From Marasmius tenuissimus (Eukaryota; Basidiomycota; Agaricomycetes; Agaricales; Marasmiaceae), in assembly GCA_029532415.1 (NCBI GenBank), contig JAQOTA010000047.1, positions 2,728,001 through 2,792,000 on the forward strand: DNA of 64,000 nt, in the 5' to 3' direction. This document shows positions 1-11,929 of this stretch, one piece after another (positions within the stretch are counted from its first letter, which is position 1; each line of letters starts with the position of its first letter). The notes beneath the pieces are model-generated. The model did not search any database and was not told where the DNA came from. It saw only the letters and a list, made by a program, of their open reading frames with translations. A program made the translations under genes and the position numbers.

Positions 1-2
1 AA

Positions 3-299
3 GAAATTCTAGGACCAGTGACATATTGTCTGACACTGCCAGAACAATGGAAGATTCATCCAGTGTTTCACGCAAACCTCTTAACCCCATACAAGGAAAC
101 GGAGGCATATGGAGAGAACTGGATGTACCCGCCACCTGATATCATAGACAGAGAAGAAGAATACAAAGTAGAATCGATCATCGATCATCGGCCAAAGAAG
201 AAACCCCGTGAATACCTTGTCACTTGGGTAGGGGAACCATCCTCAGAAAACAAGTGGCTTACTGCCAAAGCTCTGAAGAACGCCAAAGAAACTCTTTAA
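3..299 (+). CDS. Ty3/gypsy Pol C-terminus (integrase tail and chromodomain), 5' partial
   Basis: The reading frame is open from the window edge to the TAA at 297-299. It gives the typical tail of a Ty3/gypsy integrase: a segment ending IHPVFHANLLTPYK, the conserved motif just before the C-terminal module, then a chromodomain (VESIIDHRPKKKPREYLVTWVG...NKWLTAKAL in pieces). Chromodomains of chromoviruses guide integration to marked heterochromatin. Gag, protease, reverse transcriptase, RNase H and the integrase core would lie to the left, outside the window. No start codon belongs to this piece. Family assignment is secure; whether the element is still active cannot be judged from the tail. Confidence 0.9.
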   Translation, partial: EILGPVTYCLTLPEQWKIHPVFHANLLTPYKETEAYGENWMYPPPDIIDREEEYKVESIIDHRPKKKPREYLVTWVGEPSSENKWLTAKALKNAKETL

Positions 300-378
300 G
301 AGTATAAAGAGAAGAGACAAATTCGCTGAAGAAATCATCCAAATCACTTCCACTTATCTTCATAACAAATTTAACACT

Positions 379-1497
379 ATGGTCTCTGTCAACGCAGCAG
401 CATCCACCTCACAAACTTACAAAACTCAACTCCGCACTGCACTTCATCAACGACTACCTCCACCACCAGCTTACCTTGACGATCCTCGAAACCCTGATTT
501 CAACTTCCCTTCACACCAGCCTGTTAACAACAACTCCTCTCACGACGACATGCCTTCCCTTATAGACCGACTTCATTATCCTTCCTGAGCACTCCTTAAC
601 CTCGCCAATGGCAACAACATCGAAGCAATACTCATGAACACCGACTATGACGAACTCATTACAGATCATCTCCAAAACCACAAACACCTCATTTTCTTTG
701 CCCGTACCTTCCATGATCTACGATGGGAGCATACAAAACTAGTCGAGCATGTTCAAGGACTTCGAGAAAGCTTGGGAACATTAGCCGAAAACGCTCTCAA
801 CTTTGGGATGCTTGAACAAATCAAGATTGGAGAAGAACATTGAATTACAGAAGAAACCAACAGAATTAACAAAGAGCAGGAGAGGAGACTCAAGGGGAAG
901 ATGGTAGTAAAATAAGAACGAGAAGAAGGAGAAATTTCATCCACAGTACCCGAACCCTCCACAGCAGTAGAAACCGCTCCCATTCCTATTCCACCTCCTA
1001 TCATTACTGATCGAATGGTAGAAAATGTCATTGCATCAGCGATCGGACATTTACGGTATCGACCACCTCCAACTCAAACCACTGACCCGAGGCCGAATGC
1101 TTCCACACCCAATCAACAACGAAACCGTCCCAGAGGATCACAAGGAGGATCCCAGCGAAGCTCACAGTCCTCTACCAATTCATACCGCTCCGCACCAGTT
1201 CCCCTTCCTAACAGACCCAATCAACGACAAAATGTTAGAACACGAGTCAGACCATCGAGAAGACCCAATTCTCGAGACGCATGTTTCAACTGTAACGGAT
1301 TCGGACATTTCGCTCATTCCTGCAGTACATGGGTTTGCGACTACTGCAACCAACAATCTCCAGGGCATTATCCCTCTACATGCCCTCAACGACCTTTCCT
1401 ACAACCACGCCGACCTAACGCTCCTGACTCCGATTATGACAACGACTACGACGATGTCACGGCGTCTAACATTTGTGACAAACCAGTTCATTACTGA
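379..1497 (+). pseudogene. Gag-like zinc-knuckle protein, interrupted by three in-frame stops
   Basis: A single frame runs from the ATG at 379 to the stop at 1497 but is broken by TGA at 586-588, TGA at 841-843 and TAA near 913-915. Meaning continues across each stop. The N-terminal part is Pro-rich, the middle is helical and charged, and the C-terminus is basic and Asn/Arg/Pro-rich. Two zinc knuckles close together near the end are CFNCNGFGHFAHSC (CX2CX4HX4C) and CDYCNQQSPGHYPSTC (CX2CX6HX4C). This pairing is usual in Gag-like proteins of basidiomycete retroelements, which bind RNA during particle assembly. It lies downstream of the chromodomain and in another frame, whereas Gag normally precedes Pol. 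It may be a 3' accessory ORF of this element or the start of a second nested element. The stops argue that it is dead. Confidence 0.7.
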
Positions 1498-1566
1498 TTG
1501 GTGGAGAATAGGATTTAGGATGGCTATGCGAAATTGAATGTGGACATTCAACATAACGACGGGGTT

Positions 1567-1981
1567 ATGTTACAGTTACGAAGGGGGTATATCATTTCTT
1601 TCATCTACAATATCTTATCTATGACTCTGATACATTTATTTATCTGATCACAGTGTTATTTATCAGATCACAGTATTCGCAGTAATTCGCAGTATGTACG
1701 CAGCCCCAGATCACAGTATTTACAACAGTTCGCAGTATGTACGCAGTTTCAGCTTTAGTATTTATACTTGTACAGTAGCAGGTCCTGCTCTTCATCTTGA
1801 CCTTACAACTCAATCTCACATTCACGACACCAGAACCAAGATAGGTCGATAACTCAGTATTGAGCTTACGTTGTGAGCACCAGTCATAACACTCAGTGCT
1901 CCAATAGAGTCTAATAGAATTCTGAGCCAAACAAACGAAGGTTCTCAGAGCACGACCTCTGAAGAATTATATCCCCCCACA
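1567..1981 (+). repeat. Possible 3' LTR of the Ty3 element
   Basis: Downstream of the Gag-like frame the sequence turns non-coding. It begins TGTTACAG after a G-rich tract and can be read to a ...CCCCCCACA end, the TG...CA form of an LTR. Inside are short repeats of ATCACAGTATT and CGCAGTATGTACGCAG (near 1692-1746). Only one copy is in the window, so the boundaries rest on the terminal dinucleotides alone. Confidence 0.3.
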
Positions 1982-2101
1982 ACGAGCAAAGGCTTTCAAC
2001 AATCTTGAGACAGTCTCTGACATCAAGGTCCATATCCTCTCATGTCTGCTCAGCTCTCATGATTTCTGGCCGTGACAAATCCCTCTTTGGCCGCGTGAGA
2101 C

Positions 2102-2493
2102 GGGACCATCCAAGGGGGTGGCAAGAATGGAATTTCCGGTCCGAGGTAGGGGGGAGGGGACGGGGCCGAAGGCCCTTGAAAATGTTTTGTACCTACCGAA
2201 ATTTCGGGTTTCGAGGGGTCCTAGAGGCCTCTCAGAGGGTCTATGATGAGCATTATACTATGTTGAACAAACACCAGATAGGTACCTCACGTGTGCTGTA
2301 GCCAGAAATCGACCATCAACACCCGATGGTTTTAAGAAATGAAGAAGTGAAATTATTAGTTATCCAGCATGTGAAACACGTGCAGTTACCATATATAGCA
2401 GGAAGGGGGGAGGGGGGGATGCCCGACCTGGGCTTTAAAAAAAATTCGACCTCGTACGAAAATTAAAGAATTGCCACCCCCTTGGGACCATCC
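2102..2493. mobile_element. MITE with 13-15 bp perfect terminal inverted repeats and 10-bp target duplication
   Basis: The 15-mer CCAAGGGGGTGGCAA at 2110-2124 is the exact reverse complement of 2471-2485. Looser similarity carries the inverted repeats inward to roughly 40 bp. The direct repeat GGGACCATCC lies immediately outside both ends (2102-2111 and 2484-2493) if the element is taken as AAGGGGGTGGCAA...TTGCCACCCCCTT, so this is a 10-bp target-site duplication. Other cut points give 6-9 bp. Internal length is about 370 bp with no convincing ORF. Non-autonomous Mutator-like elements make 9-10 bp duplications and hAT elements make 8 bp, so the autonomous partner is probably one of these. The element also holds a perfect 12-bp palindrome CCGAAATTTCGG. 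Confidence 0.75.
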
Positions 2494-3653
2494 GAAGTTG
2501 ATCCGAAGTGATAGGGTATCTAGAGCATACCATTTGACCATGAGAGAATTCTCGCTCTCGAATCAGACAAAGATACGAAAGGTGGCGCACGATGAGCACG
2601 ATTCAAGTTGAACGAAGGTGGTACTATGGAAGATGTGGAAGGCCAGACAATCGAGACCCTGGATTCGATCTGTTTGGCATATCGACTCGCCAAACAAACA
2701 ACTGGCCCACGGCCCAATTTACTCATGAGATACTTCACATCCTCGTAGGGTCTCCGGTATGCGTCCCCACCAAGTACTGATGATGTACTCCGTGGCGAAG
2801 CCAGACCACGATGACTATATGCAGGAGCCTCTGCGATCTTGGATGGAGAAGATCATGATATCTGAGATTTTGGTCTGTGCTGTTTAGTGCATGATAGTAG
2901 TGACATATAAACCTTGTCCCTCATGGGATTTTTCCAATGCAATGAAATGGCCATGCCGATTTCTAATACCTATCATACATACAACAAAACCGTGGGTAGC
3001 TATTATTTCCCGGAGGGCGCTCCCGACTGTAACAAACGGTATGGTTTTAGCTGCCCGTAGGATGTAGCATTCTGGCTAGCTACATCGGCTACGGAATCCT
3101 GCCGTTCCGAAATGGGACCAAGTGCAGGTTTTCTTATTTCTTAACCTGAACTTTCGGCTATTGCAGCCATTTCATCCGGAATTTTGGAGATTTAGACGGG
3201 TCTCTCCGTTTGCCGTCAGTGTTGAGTGTTCCTCAAGTCCTACTTCACTGGCGGCGTGGTCGTTTTGAGGGTCCTTATCAAGGAGCCAAGACTAAAGCCA
3301 CGAACATTGCATTTCGATTTGAGGGACTGATACTCTGTAGGAAGTCAGTCATGTACAGATACTAGCAATTACAAGAACTTGGACAACGGTCCGGATAGAA
3401 GGTTTCCTTGGGATGTGTTGAGTTTAGAGGGGATCGGGCGTAGGGAACCTCACGAACGAGGGGATCCCATGGGGGGGAAAAGACAGAAAGATCAATTGGT
3501 AAATTGTAGGTACGCTGTATATAAGCTACAGAATAACAAATAGGTTTCTGAGTCAATGGAATAAGTAATATCAGGGGCCGACGGCCTGGTGTGCGACGTG
3601 CCGAAGCAACCGGCAATAACAGGATGCAACTTGGGTGGAGCAAGCTACATTAA
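2494..3653. other. Intergenic, no gene recognised
   Basis: Small ORFs occur on both strands but none shows a recognisable motif or a convincing splice pattern. The last few hundred bases are the 3' flank of the minus-strand prenyltransferase gene. Confidence 0.5.
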
Positions 3654-4967
3654 CTACAGCCCTTCAAAGTATTTACTAACGAATCTGCTCGCCGTAACAT
3701 CCTTGACGCAATAATCAACAAGGAGTCCAAACCAAATCAATGCGCCCAGATTACCGTTCGACTGAGTGACGAGAGTCAGTGTACAAAAGAGTCTCAAGAA
3801 GAGCCAGGACATACCACAAAGATCGCCATACAGCTATCCCAATCTTCAGGTTTCCATGTCCAAAGCTGGCTGACCAGATGTAGCCCAGCTCCTGCGACCG
3901 ATATAACAAAGAACCACGTTCCCTGCCCGTTCTGAGCGCCGGTCACATAAAGACTCGCCCAGAATACGGCAGCGAACCCGGAGAGAATCAGTCGACCGTT
4001 CTTAGGTCCGAACAAGAGAGCAGCAGATTTGATGCCGATTTTAGCGTCATCACGAACATCTTGATAGGCGTAGACTGTATCATATATGATTGTCCATCTG
4101 GGTGGAAAGGAAGACATCTTGAGTGAGCAGATATAAGAATGGGAAGGAGAGTACTAAGACTTACGCTATGCATCCCACGTATAATACGAGGATGTGTCCG
4201 TCAAATTGGCCATTGCTCACGGTGAGATAGGCGATGATGAGGGCGTAGTTTATTGCCAAGCCTAGGCGCGCGGGAGAGATTGACACGATGTCAATATTGA
4301 AAAATCTACTACAGAGCGAAGTTGACCTACCAAGCCATGCCTGAGGCCAGTAAGTGACCCGTTTCATGAGAGGATAGAAGAAATGAAGCGGGAATACACC
4401 CAAGAGGCCCCATCTGAATCTGTAAGCACAAAAGTGGCGTTCGGTGTCAGAGCAACAGCCATGCGGAAGGTGGTAGTAACTCACGCCGTGGTGTTTGTAT
4501 ACGACAACATGTACACCGGAATTGCCATCAACACCGCATAGAAGAGGCTAGCATTCAGAACGGGAATTCTGCCAGTCACCAAGGGTCTATTCTTCGTACG
4601 TTCTAGGAAGATAATGGTCAATCTCAGAGTCTGCTGACAATGTAAGGCTATTTTGGCAACGAACCAACTCGACCGTCGAGGTCTCGGTCAAAAATATCAT
4701 TGAGGACGCAGATTCCAGCGACGAGGGAGGTGCTCCCGATAGCGAACCAGAGATGTGTCATGGCGAGGGTACGTGGGTCGATTTCGTAGTTGCGTGCCGC
4801 TAGAAGGAGGCCACAAGCTGAAACAACAGGACTTTGTGTTAGACATTGTCAAACGGAAGGTATTGTTAGACCGTACCGGCAGACCAGAATGTGAAATCGG
4901 TTCCTCTGGGAAATCCACGAAGCCGAGTGAGATCGAAGTAATGTACTAGAGTTGACTTCTCGGCCAT
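3654..4967 (-). CDS. UbiA-family polyprenyltransferase (COQ2-like), 7 exons, 312 aa
   Basis: UbiA enzymes transfer a prenyl chain onto an aromatic ring inside a membrane; COQ2 prenylates 4-hydroxybenzoate for ubiquinone. Exons are 4967-4877, 4817-4665, 4602-4485, 4419-4331, 4261-4165, 4097-3815 and 3761-3654. They sum to 939 nt, exactly 313 codons with the TAG. All introns are 53-67 nt or so and obey GT-AG. The first aspartate motif NDIFDRDLD is at residues 70-78 and the second, YDTVYAYQDVRDD, at 188-200; both are complete, so Mg-diphosphate binding should be intact. Several hydrophobic segments fit the usual 8-9 helices. The protein starts almost directly at the first helix (MAEKSTLVHYFDLTRLRGFP) with no mitochondrial presequence, and is shorter than typical fungal COQ2 (about 370-400 aa). 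That leaves open a role in meroterpenoid synthesis by an AusN/Trt2-type enzyme. Confidence 0.9.
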
Positions 4968-5032
4968 TGGAGTTGTGGTCTGATAAAACGTTTGGGTTTG
5001 GGTCTGAGTGGTGTGGCTTTTTTCTCGTGCTC

Positions 5033-5039
5033 TTTATAT
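5033..5039 (-). promoter_or_regulatory. TATA-like box upstream of the prenyltransferase
   Basis: On the minus strand TATAAAG lies about 66-72 nt upstream of the ATG at 4967, a plausible distance for a fungal core promoter. Seen only as a sequence match. Confidence 0.35.
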
Positions 5040-5507
5040 CCAGTCGAGAGCTCGGCGTCTACATCCCATGCGCCTGTGGCGCCGGCGTAGGTAGTCGTCG
5101 GCATTAGTAGTCAGCGGTGTTTCACTACTCGCAGTCATGGCGATATGCTTTCTTTTACAAGTAGGTTTGGCTGAATGGCTCGCCCGCGCAAAATATGAGA
5201 ATGTTTTATTACACATACTGATGGTAATCACTTTAAACAAGTCTACAAAACACCTTCGTTCGTGTAGCATTCCAAGATTTTCCGAGTGGATCGGAGTCGC
5301 GCTGAATGAGTTATTAGGACAAGTAAGAAGCCCCCCGGGTCTGTTCTTTGATGCTTACCTTCGATTACCACCGATCGTTTCCCTCAATTACCACCAGTGC
5401 CGTCCCGGACAAGACTTGTCACTTAAAGCTGTGCATTTGCTCCACAATACAGCTCTACCGTCTACGCCGACTGATCTTTATACCTAAACGCTAACTAAAT
5501 TGCTCAA

Positions 5508-5553
5508 AGCTCGCGTCGGGTAAACGCAAAAGCTTGCGTCGGGTAAACGCAAC
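5508..5553. repeat. Two-copy 23-bp tandem repeat
   Basis: A 23-bp unit starting AGCTCGCGTCGGGTAAACGC is followed at once by a second copy with two mismatches. No function is evident. Confidence 0.7.
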
Positions 5554-8500
5554 AACCTTAGATGTACAAGCGATGGCGCGGGAGCTATTGACTTCGCTGG
5601 TAATTCCGATGAAGGAGCATCCTCTATGTAGCCATGACAGGGTATGGTTCATACTCAATACACTGGCTCCATACCATGCACAGAAGTCCTTCCTCAAGTG
5701 AGTCGGACATCCAGCAAATACTGTTCCCCAAAATGGGTATGACTCGCCATTTGCTAATCATTTATATGATGAACCTCTTACTCTGCCAATCGAGCTTCAA
5801 AGAAAGGAAATTTATCCGAGAAGTCCTCGCCAAATGCCTACTGGGTTTTGCATATGTTTCTGGAGGCCAGCCGCTGTTAACCTGTGTTTGTTTGCCCTCC
5901 TAGAGCCGGGCAACCTATTATCAACTTGATGGCAATGACGTGTGCTCGCCTACGAGTCCTGGCGAGCGGTAGGTGAAATATTACGAAGATACCTATTCGG
6001 TTCAAGCAACTGATCTACCAGGATATTTAAGCCAGAATCATGGACCTAGGCGGCCAATCACGAGTGAAGCAAGGGTGTAGTGACAATAACCAGCCCAAAG
6101 ACTACCTTTCGTGCCCTTCGATGGTATTTCCCACCCAATCTCCTTCAAGCGAGGAGCTCAGGGTCTTAATTGAGTCCAATCAGTCCCGCGACCAAACAAA
6201 TGGAGGTTCACGGAGGCTAAAATCTGGAAACATATGCAAAACCCAGTACACCATATCCCAGATCTTGGAAAGATTTGTGAGACTACTTGGCACTGCGCAC
6301 ATTATTGGCCGCAGATAACTCGGTCTACAGATTGCCTGCCGATTATCCGAGAGTTGTGCGGGAAGGCCTACATTCTGTTAAGTCTCAAGGAACCATCAAC
6401 TTCTCGCGTCCGACTCCACATCAACAAAAGTGCGGTTTCCCTAGGTTTCCCAGTCGCCGTTCTTGGCACTTGCCGGTCTCTCAGGGTGGCAGGCTCACCG
6501 GCCGGCAATTTTGGTTCATTCCAAGCTTCCAGCATACTACCTCGTGTCAAATAACCATCTCAAAGAACTCCGAAGAGTGTTTCTACTCTAGATGACAAGT
6601 AGGTATAAAAGACACTGGGAGGAATTTGTTCGACAATCACTTGCTTATACTAATACTGAAAACACAGCCGGGGGATTCTTGACTCGGTCGTTCAGGTCCC
6701 AACCGGTGAACCGACCACTGTTGCATATATCGACATGTGCTCCTTCTACTTTCGATCTGATACGAATCTTTCAAGCAATCCTGATGTCGCCGTGTGCTGT
6801 AACCTAACGTTTCGCGGGAGTGACGTGAACTCTGAAAATTCTAGGTCGCGCGTGTTACGTGTAAGGGTGTTTGAGCTTCCTTTCGGATTTCAATCGGCCG
6901 TGAGGAGCAGCACGCTTTTGACGGAGGTGTGCTCATCCACACGAGAAGTCTGGACACAGTCGTCCGGAACTACTGGAAAGCATCCTGTACCGCCGAAACG
7001 GACGTACGCTTTTTAAGCGCTTTCCCCCCTTTACCCGTGCTGGTGAGTGGCTATTCATGAGTCGGTTGGTTCCTTTGGCTGATGACGGAGCCCCGGAGGT
7101 ATCGGAAATCCCTCGGCAAAAGGGGCTTTCTTTTGTACCATCATGTTCACCCGACGCGACGCCATGGTTCTCGACGACTGTGTACTTTCAGTTTTTGAAT
7201 GAACGAAAGTCCTTCATCATCTGTCTTTTCCCTCTCATTCCAATAATTACATGAGCAGCCCAGCACCACGAGTTTGATCGCTCCTGACCAGACTGCATAT
7301 TGCGTCGACGAACAGCAATTTCAAGCACTGAAGAGGTCGCCTCGGTATATCCGTTATCCTTACTGCTTTGAAGTACCCCGGACCCCTTATGCCTCTCCAT
7401 CCTAACTGGAGTGGGTGCTTACTGTGACAACTAACACCCATTAAAACAGACCTTACTTTCCTCTAGCAGCGTTATCTGATCGACTCACGAGCCTGTTTAC
7501 AAAAAGTTATTACAAGTATGTTCATTTTCATGCTAATCATAGGTATGAATCTACCAGTCGATCATCTAATGATCAGGTTGTGTTGCTATACCCCCCATAT
7601 CCATTATTCCGAGCAAGAGCTGACGAGGGGTTTGTTTTATTTTACCATCAAACGCGAGGACGAACCTCTCAAGACGCGTCGTAGTAGTACATTAGGGCCA
7701 TCACTGAAAGTTTCCCACCAAATCGATTTCCAATTCGGATCGTTCCTATAAAAAGAACCGATTCGATTTGATTCGAGTTAACAAATTCAACTCGGATCGT
7801 GGCAGTACTACCTGCCACTGAACCCAATCCTCAAAGCATCAGGGCAAAGGTCAACGTCTTGTGGCTTCCCAACTTTCTAGTACACCGCGTCTCTTTGAGT
7901 CTGTTAGAATATGGTATACCACATAATCTACTTTCTATCTCAATGCCTCTCTGTAAACCTCTCAATCTGTACGTTCTTTGGGTGGGTAAACCGTGGGAAC
8001 CATCAATTACCACGGTGCGTCTGATAAGTAAAACTAATGCGCGTCAAGCTCGCCTTCCTCTAAATTCATTCTTCTAGCTCTTAGGTGGCGTTTTCCTGCA
8101 TTCAATCAACACAGGGAATAGGTTCATTCGACCCTCCTACATAACCAAAGCCACCACCGGTTTGATACGATTTCTGAAAATACAAGCTCAAGCGTAGGGG
8201 GGATATTTGCCTTGATGAAAGCTGAATGTCGAGGTATTTGACACCTTCAGCCGGGTTATCTGAGGATGTTGAGCGAAAATATATCCCTCTAACTAAGATA
8301 TATATATTTCTGTTAGTGCGAAGTTCGAGTATGTCAGTATAGATGTCGATTGCCTTAGGTGCAGACATCGATATACGGGCGTGCGGCGTAATGAGCACCC
8401 GGCAGGTGCGAATGGCTTTTTGACACAATCAAGTGCCATATCTTTGTTATCTGGTCATTGTGTTCCACAAAGATGATACCTCAGCGGCTTATTCTTCGAC

Positions 8501-9855
8501 TCCGCAGGATCCTTTCAGACCTCAAAGCCCTCTTTTGTGCAGCTCTTGGTACCACCTGTGTCTTGAGGTCCATGAAGTCCGCCGACATAGAACCAGACGT
8601 CCCACCGTATTCATCTTATATATCTCACAAGCCCATTCCCTCGACTGCTATGAGAATAAGGTGATTACCTCCATCTGCTTACTGTCCCATCGTCGTATGG
8701 GTTACCAACAATTCTACCGATATTCTAGTCGCCATCCCTCTCCAAAAGCCGACTCGTGTGGTCACACGCTTGACGGGATTCTCCATGCAGACATCTCCTT
8801 CACCGAATCATGGTACGCTGGGTGAGGCTGAGGAGGCAAGACTACACAGGCTTATCGCTATTGGTTCACTGTTCGTGTGCTAATCGTCTTTACTCTTGAT
8901 ATCAATCCCTGGGACTGTCGCTATTCAGGTGTGTTTCTGAGTAAACAAGGCCGACTACCGGGAGTGGGCGAGAAATTATCTTCCGCCCTGAGCTCGATGC
9001 TATGGTCTGTTTGTCATACTCAAGCTGCTCAGCGGACACATCGTATGTTGTATTTATGGACCGTCACCACAGGTGACATAGATAGGTCAGCTAGACCGCG
9101 CGATACTTCACCGTGAAAAACCGACATCTATCTGGTGGGGTGAGCAAATCTGGGCGGGAGATTATGTGAGAGTGGATCTTCCCGGATCCACGATTCATGA
9201 CCTTGTTCAAGCTAGCACGAGAATCGACGAACTCGTCACAGATTCCCCCTTTTTGCCAGAATTAATTTTTTTCTAGTGTCGAGTGCCAGACGAAGCTGGT
9301 GACGGCGGTGAAGGTGAACTCTTGATATCAGCTGCACTCTACAAATTAGGAGCTGTAGAGGAAAGCAGTGAGGAACAAACTGATACGGACCATATTTCCG
9401 TTGTTCCAGCTGGTTTTTTTGTTGTCTGCGCGCATGATCCTGATTCCGAGACTGTTTTGACCGGGAACTGCTTGCTCGAGAGGTATCATCCCGAAAATAT
9501 TGTCGGGGAGTTGCTCGAGAACCGTGTCTCACTTGTCGGTCGTAATCTCTCTCTTGAGAGGATTAACCACTTCTGAGAGATGCTGGGACTGCACAGGAGC
9601 GAAGCGGCGGAAAACAAATTCAGTTCGCAATACATATTTGGCGAACGTGGGTTGACTTGTGGAGGATCGAAGAGCCAAGCATGTTCACTGCGGGCTTCGA
9701 AGTGTTCAGAGTGGTTTTTTGAGCACATATTCCGACTTTCTGTAGACGGAAGATCGCGCGTGTCTTCAGAAGCGTAGTCAAATATCCCAAACCGTTGAAT
9801 AGTTGATTTTATAAGCTGTATTACCGTTGATATACATCCGCGCTTATGCGCTCTG
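5554..9855. other. 4.3-kb stretch without a recognised gene
   Basis: Only short ORFs are present (longest about 130 codons at 8433-8825 and 134 codons at 9486-9890 on the minus strand). None carries a motif I can name, and frames do not join through good introns. A small hairpin GTGGCAG-TACTAC-CTGCCAC lies at 7799-7818, and an imperfect AT/CG inverted repeat sits just before it (about 7735-7775). An acidic 97-codon frame on the plus strand (9283-9576) has a GTG start and no matches I can name. Either decayed coding sequence or intergenic. Confidence 0.4.
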
Positions 9856-11929
9856 CTACAAACTTTTACCTGACAGCCAACGATTGACAAGCTCGAGTGA
9901 CTCCTTCGGTTTGTCGTATGGAACCTTCGGAATTTCTCATTAGTATCAAATCAGCCTTCAGATCTAAACATGACTTACCATATGTCCCGCCGCATCTACG
10001 GTCGCAAACGTAAACTTTCCAGAGCTCCTAGTCTTCCCAGCAACCTTCCCATCCACCGTCCACTCCCTCAACTTCTCCTTCCTAAAATCCTCACCCCCGC
10101 TCCACTCCAGATCAAGTGTCCACCTCTCGTTCCCAACCCAGTTGCATATCCAGTCGTACGTGCCGACATAGATGAGCGCCCGTACGCCTCGTTCGAGGAG
10201 CGCGGCGACATAAGCTGTGGAGGGATGCAACCCATCTTGAGCCAAGGCGAAGGCGGTGTTGACTTCCCAGCTGATTGCACTGAAGTTGGCCGGGATGGAA
10301 GGGTGTGTGTCGACGCCGAGTTGTTTTCGCAGCTTGGGGTTGGAGAGGAAAGCACCGATATGTCTGGGTCCAAACATTTAGCAAAGCATAAAGTAGCCTG
10401 AATCCACTGAGATCGTACTTGGACGCTGGATAGCAAAGGGTGTCTTCAAGCTTCCCATCACATTCCCGACTGTAATCGTAAGGATTGAGGCCTGGTCAGA
10501 AACCGTTAGATGTGATTGGAGGTGTAATTGAAGAGTTGGCTCAGCATACCAGTGGCAATAAACGTCGAAAAGAGATTGCTTTCACACCAGTTCGATGCCG
10601 CACCGCAACTAATAGCGTCATACTGGTCAAGGCAGGCAGCCTTGGTCCATTTCTTGCATCTTGCGATCTGTTGAGCATCAAATGTCAGTACCCGCCCACC
10701 GTCGGGATAAACCCAAACTTACGATCGGTTTCAACTGAACACAAGTGCTGATACTAACGACTGGGGGCAGCGTAGCTTCGGTGCACATAAAGTCGTAGTA
10801 TGACCACCTTATCTCAAACGGGTCCGTCATTCCATTTCCTGTCATTCGGAGCGCCCATCATTTCGGAATCCGCGAACACTTGGGGTATGAGCAGCCTACC
10901 TATCATGATGGAGCTGAGATTCACCGAAGATAGCCCAGCTTCGATTAGCGCAGTGTTCTGGTCGTATACAGCAGACGCAAACAGAGGGATGTAACGGCCC
11001 TGTGAAGCGAAAGAGACTTCAGTTCTATTCGGTTGATAAAATGTTTCAGTGCTCACCCCGTACGATTCACCGGCCATATGGAAGGGTCGACCCTTGAACC
11101 GGTTGAAGTTCTCGAAAAAGATGGCGACAAAGGCAGCTATGTCTTGAGCAGCTTCCTCAGTAGTGCTCTATTATCAATTGTTAGAAGAGTCGAGGAATGA
11201 TTGATAAATACTCCAGGAACGTTCACTGACAACTGATTCCCCGTATTCAGCATAAGAAAACCCAACACCGACTGGCTGGTCAACGAAGAATATATTTGCG
11301 TTCGAGTTCCAAGACTCCGGATGGAACTTCTCTCCTTTGTCGTCGAGGACTCGGCACGGTCCTAGCAAAATTGGCTTTCAACATCCTGTCTCCCAATTGA
11401 ACTATCATAACGCACCTAATTCCATGAACAATCCCAACGATGATGAGCCTCCAGGTCCTAGATAACCGTGCACACTGTCAGGCCCGTCACTTAACGGTAT
11501 TCCCAAAGGCCATCACCTCCGTTTGTCCAGAATATCACATCGTCCTTGTCAGGGTTGGACCTCGATTCGAAGAAGTAGAAAAACAGGTGTCGTGCCTCGA
11601 TGTCAATATAACCGGTATACGCACTATACGTCGTGACTGGTCATTATAATATGCTTCTGAAAGAGTAAAGTCCATACTTACTTGACTGTATGATCACAGA
11701 ACCGCGATTTCTTGATCCTAGCGCTGTGTTTTGGGAAGAAAGGGTGTCGAAGAGTTGTGAACTCTGACTCGGATACGAATTCAAGCGATTCCACGGGGGT
11801 GAATAGGTCTCCTTCATGATCAAACACGTTCTGAGACGCCAAAGTGCCATTATGAGTCGAGAAGGTGTGCTGGATAGCGGTAGTGGTAGAGACCAGGGCG
11901 AGCAGAATGCTTAACCATTGCACGACCAT
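9856..11929 (-). CDS. Secreted serine carboxypeptidase (peptidase family S10), 11 exons, 499 aa
   Basis: S10 enzymes trim C-terminal residues in vacuoles or outside the cell. Exons are 11929-11682, 11623-11517, 11457-11416, 11361-11231, 11167-11057, 10999-10900, 10838-10723, 10667-10550, 10491-10419, 10363-9979 and 9924-9856. They total exactly 1,500 nt, and introns are 54-63 nt. The N-terminus MVVQWLSILLALVSTTTA is a signal peptide. The oxyanion region reads NGGPGGSSSLG near residue 120, the nucleophile is Ser211 in AGESYGGRY, the catalytic Asp is about Asp419 in GTYDWICNW, and the His is about His476 in AGHMVPYDKP. The triad is complete. Unusual points are Gly in place of the normally conserved Cys of GGPGCSS, and GTYD instead of the common GDAD/GDKD. 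Length is close to carboxypeptidase Y. Probably active. Confidence 0.93.

Noticed and set aside
9283..9576. 97-codon acidic plus-strand frame.
   Set aside because: It begins with GTG, has equally long frames on the opposite strand and shows no motif.
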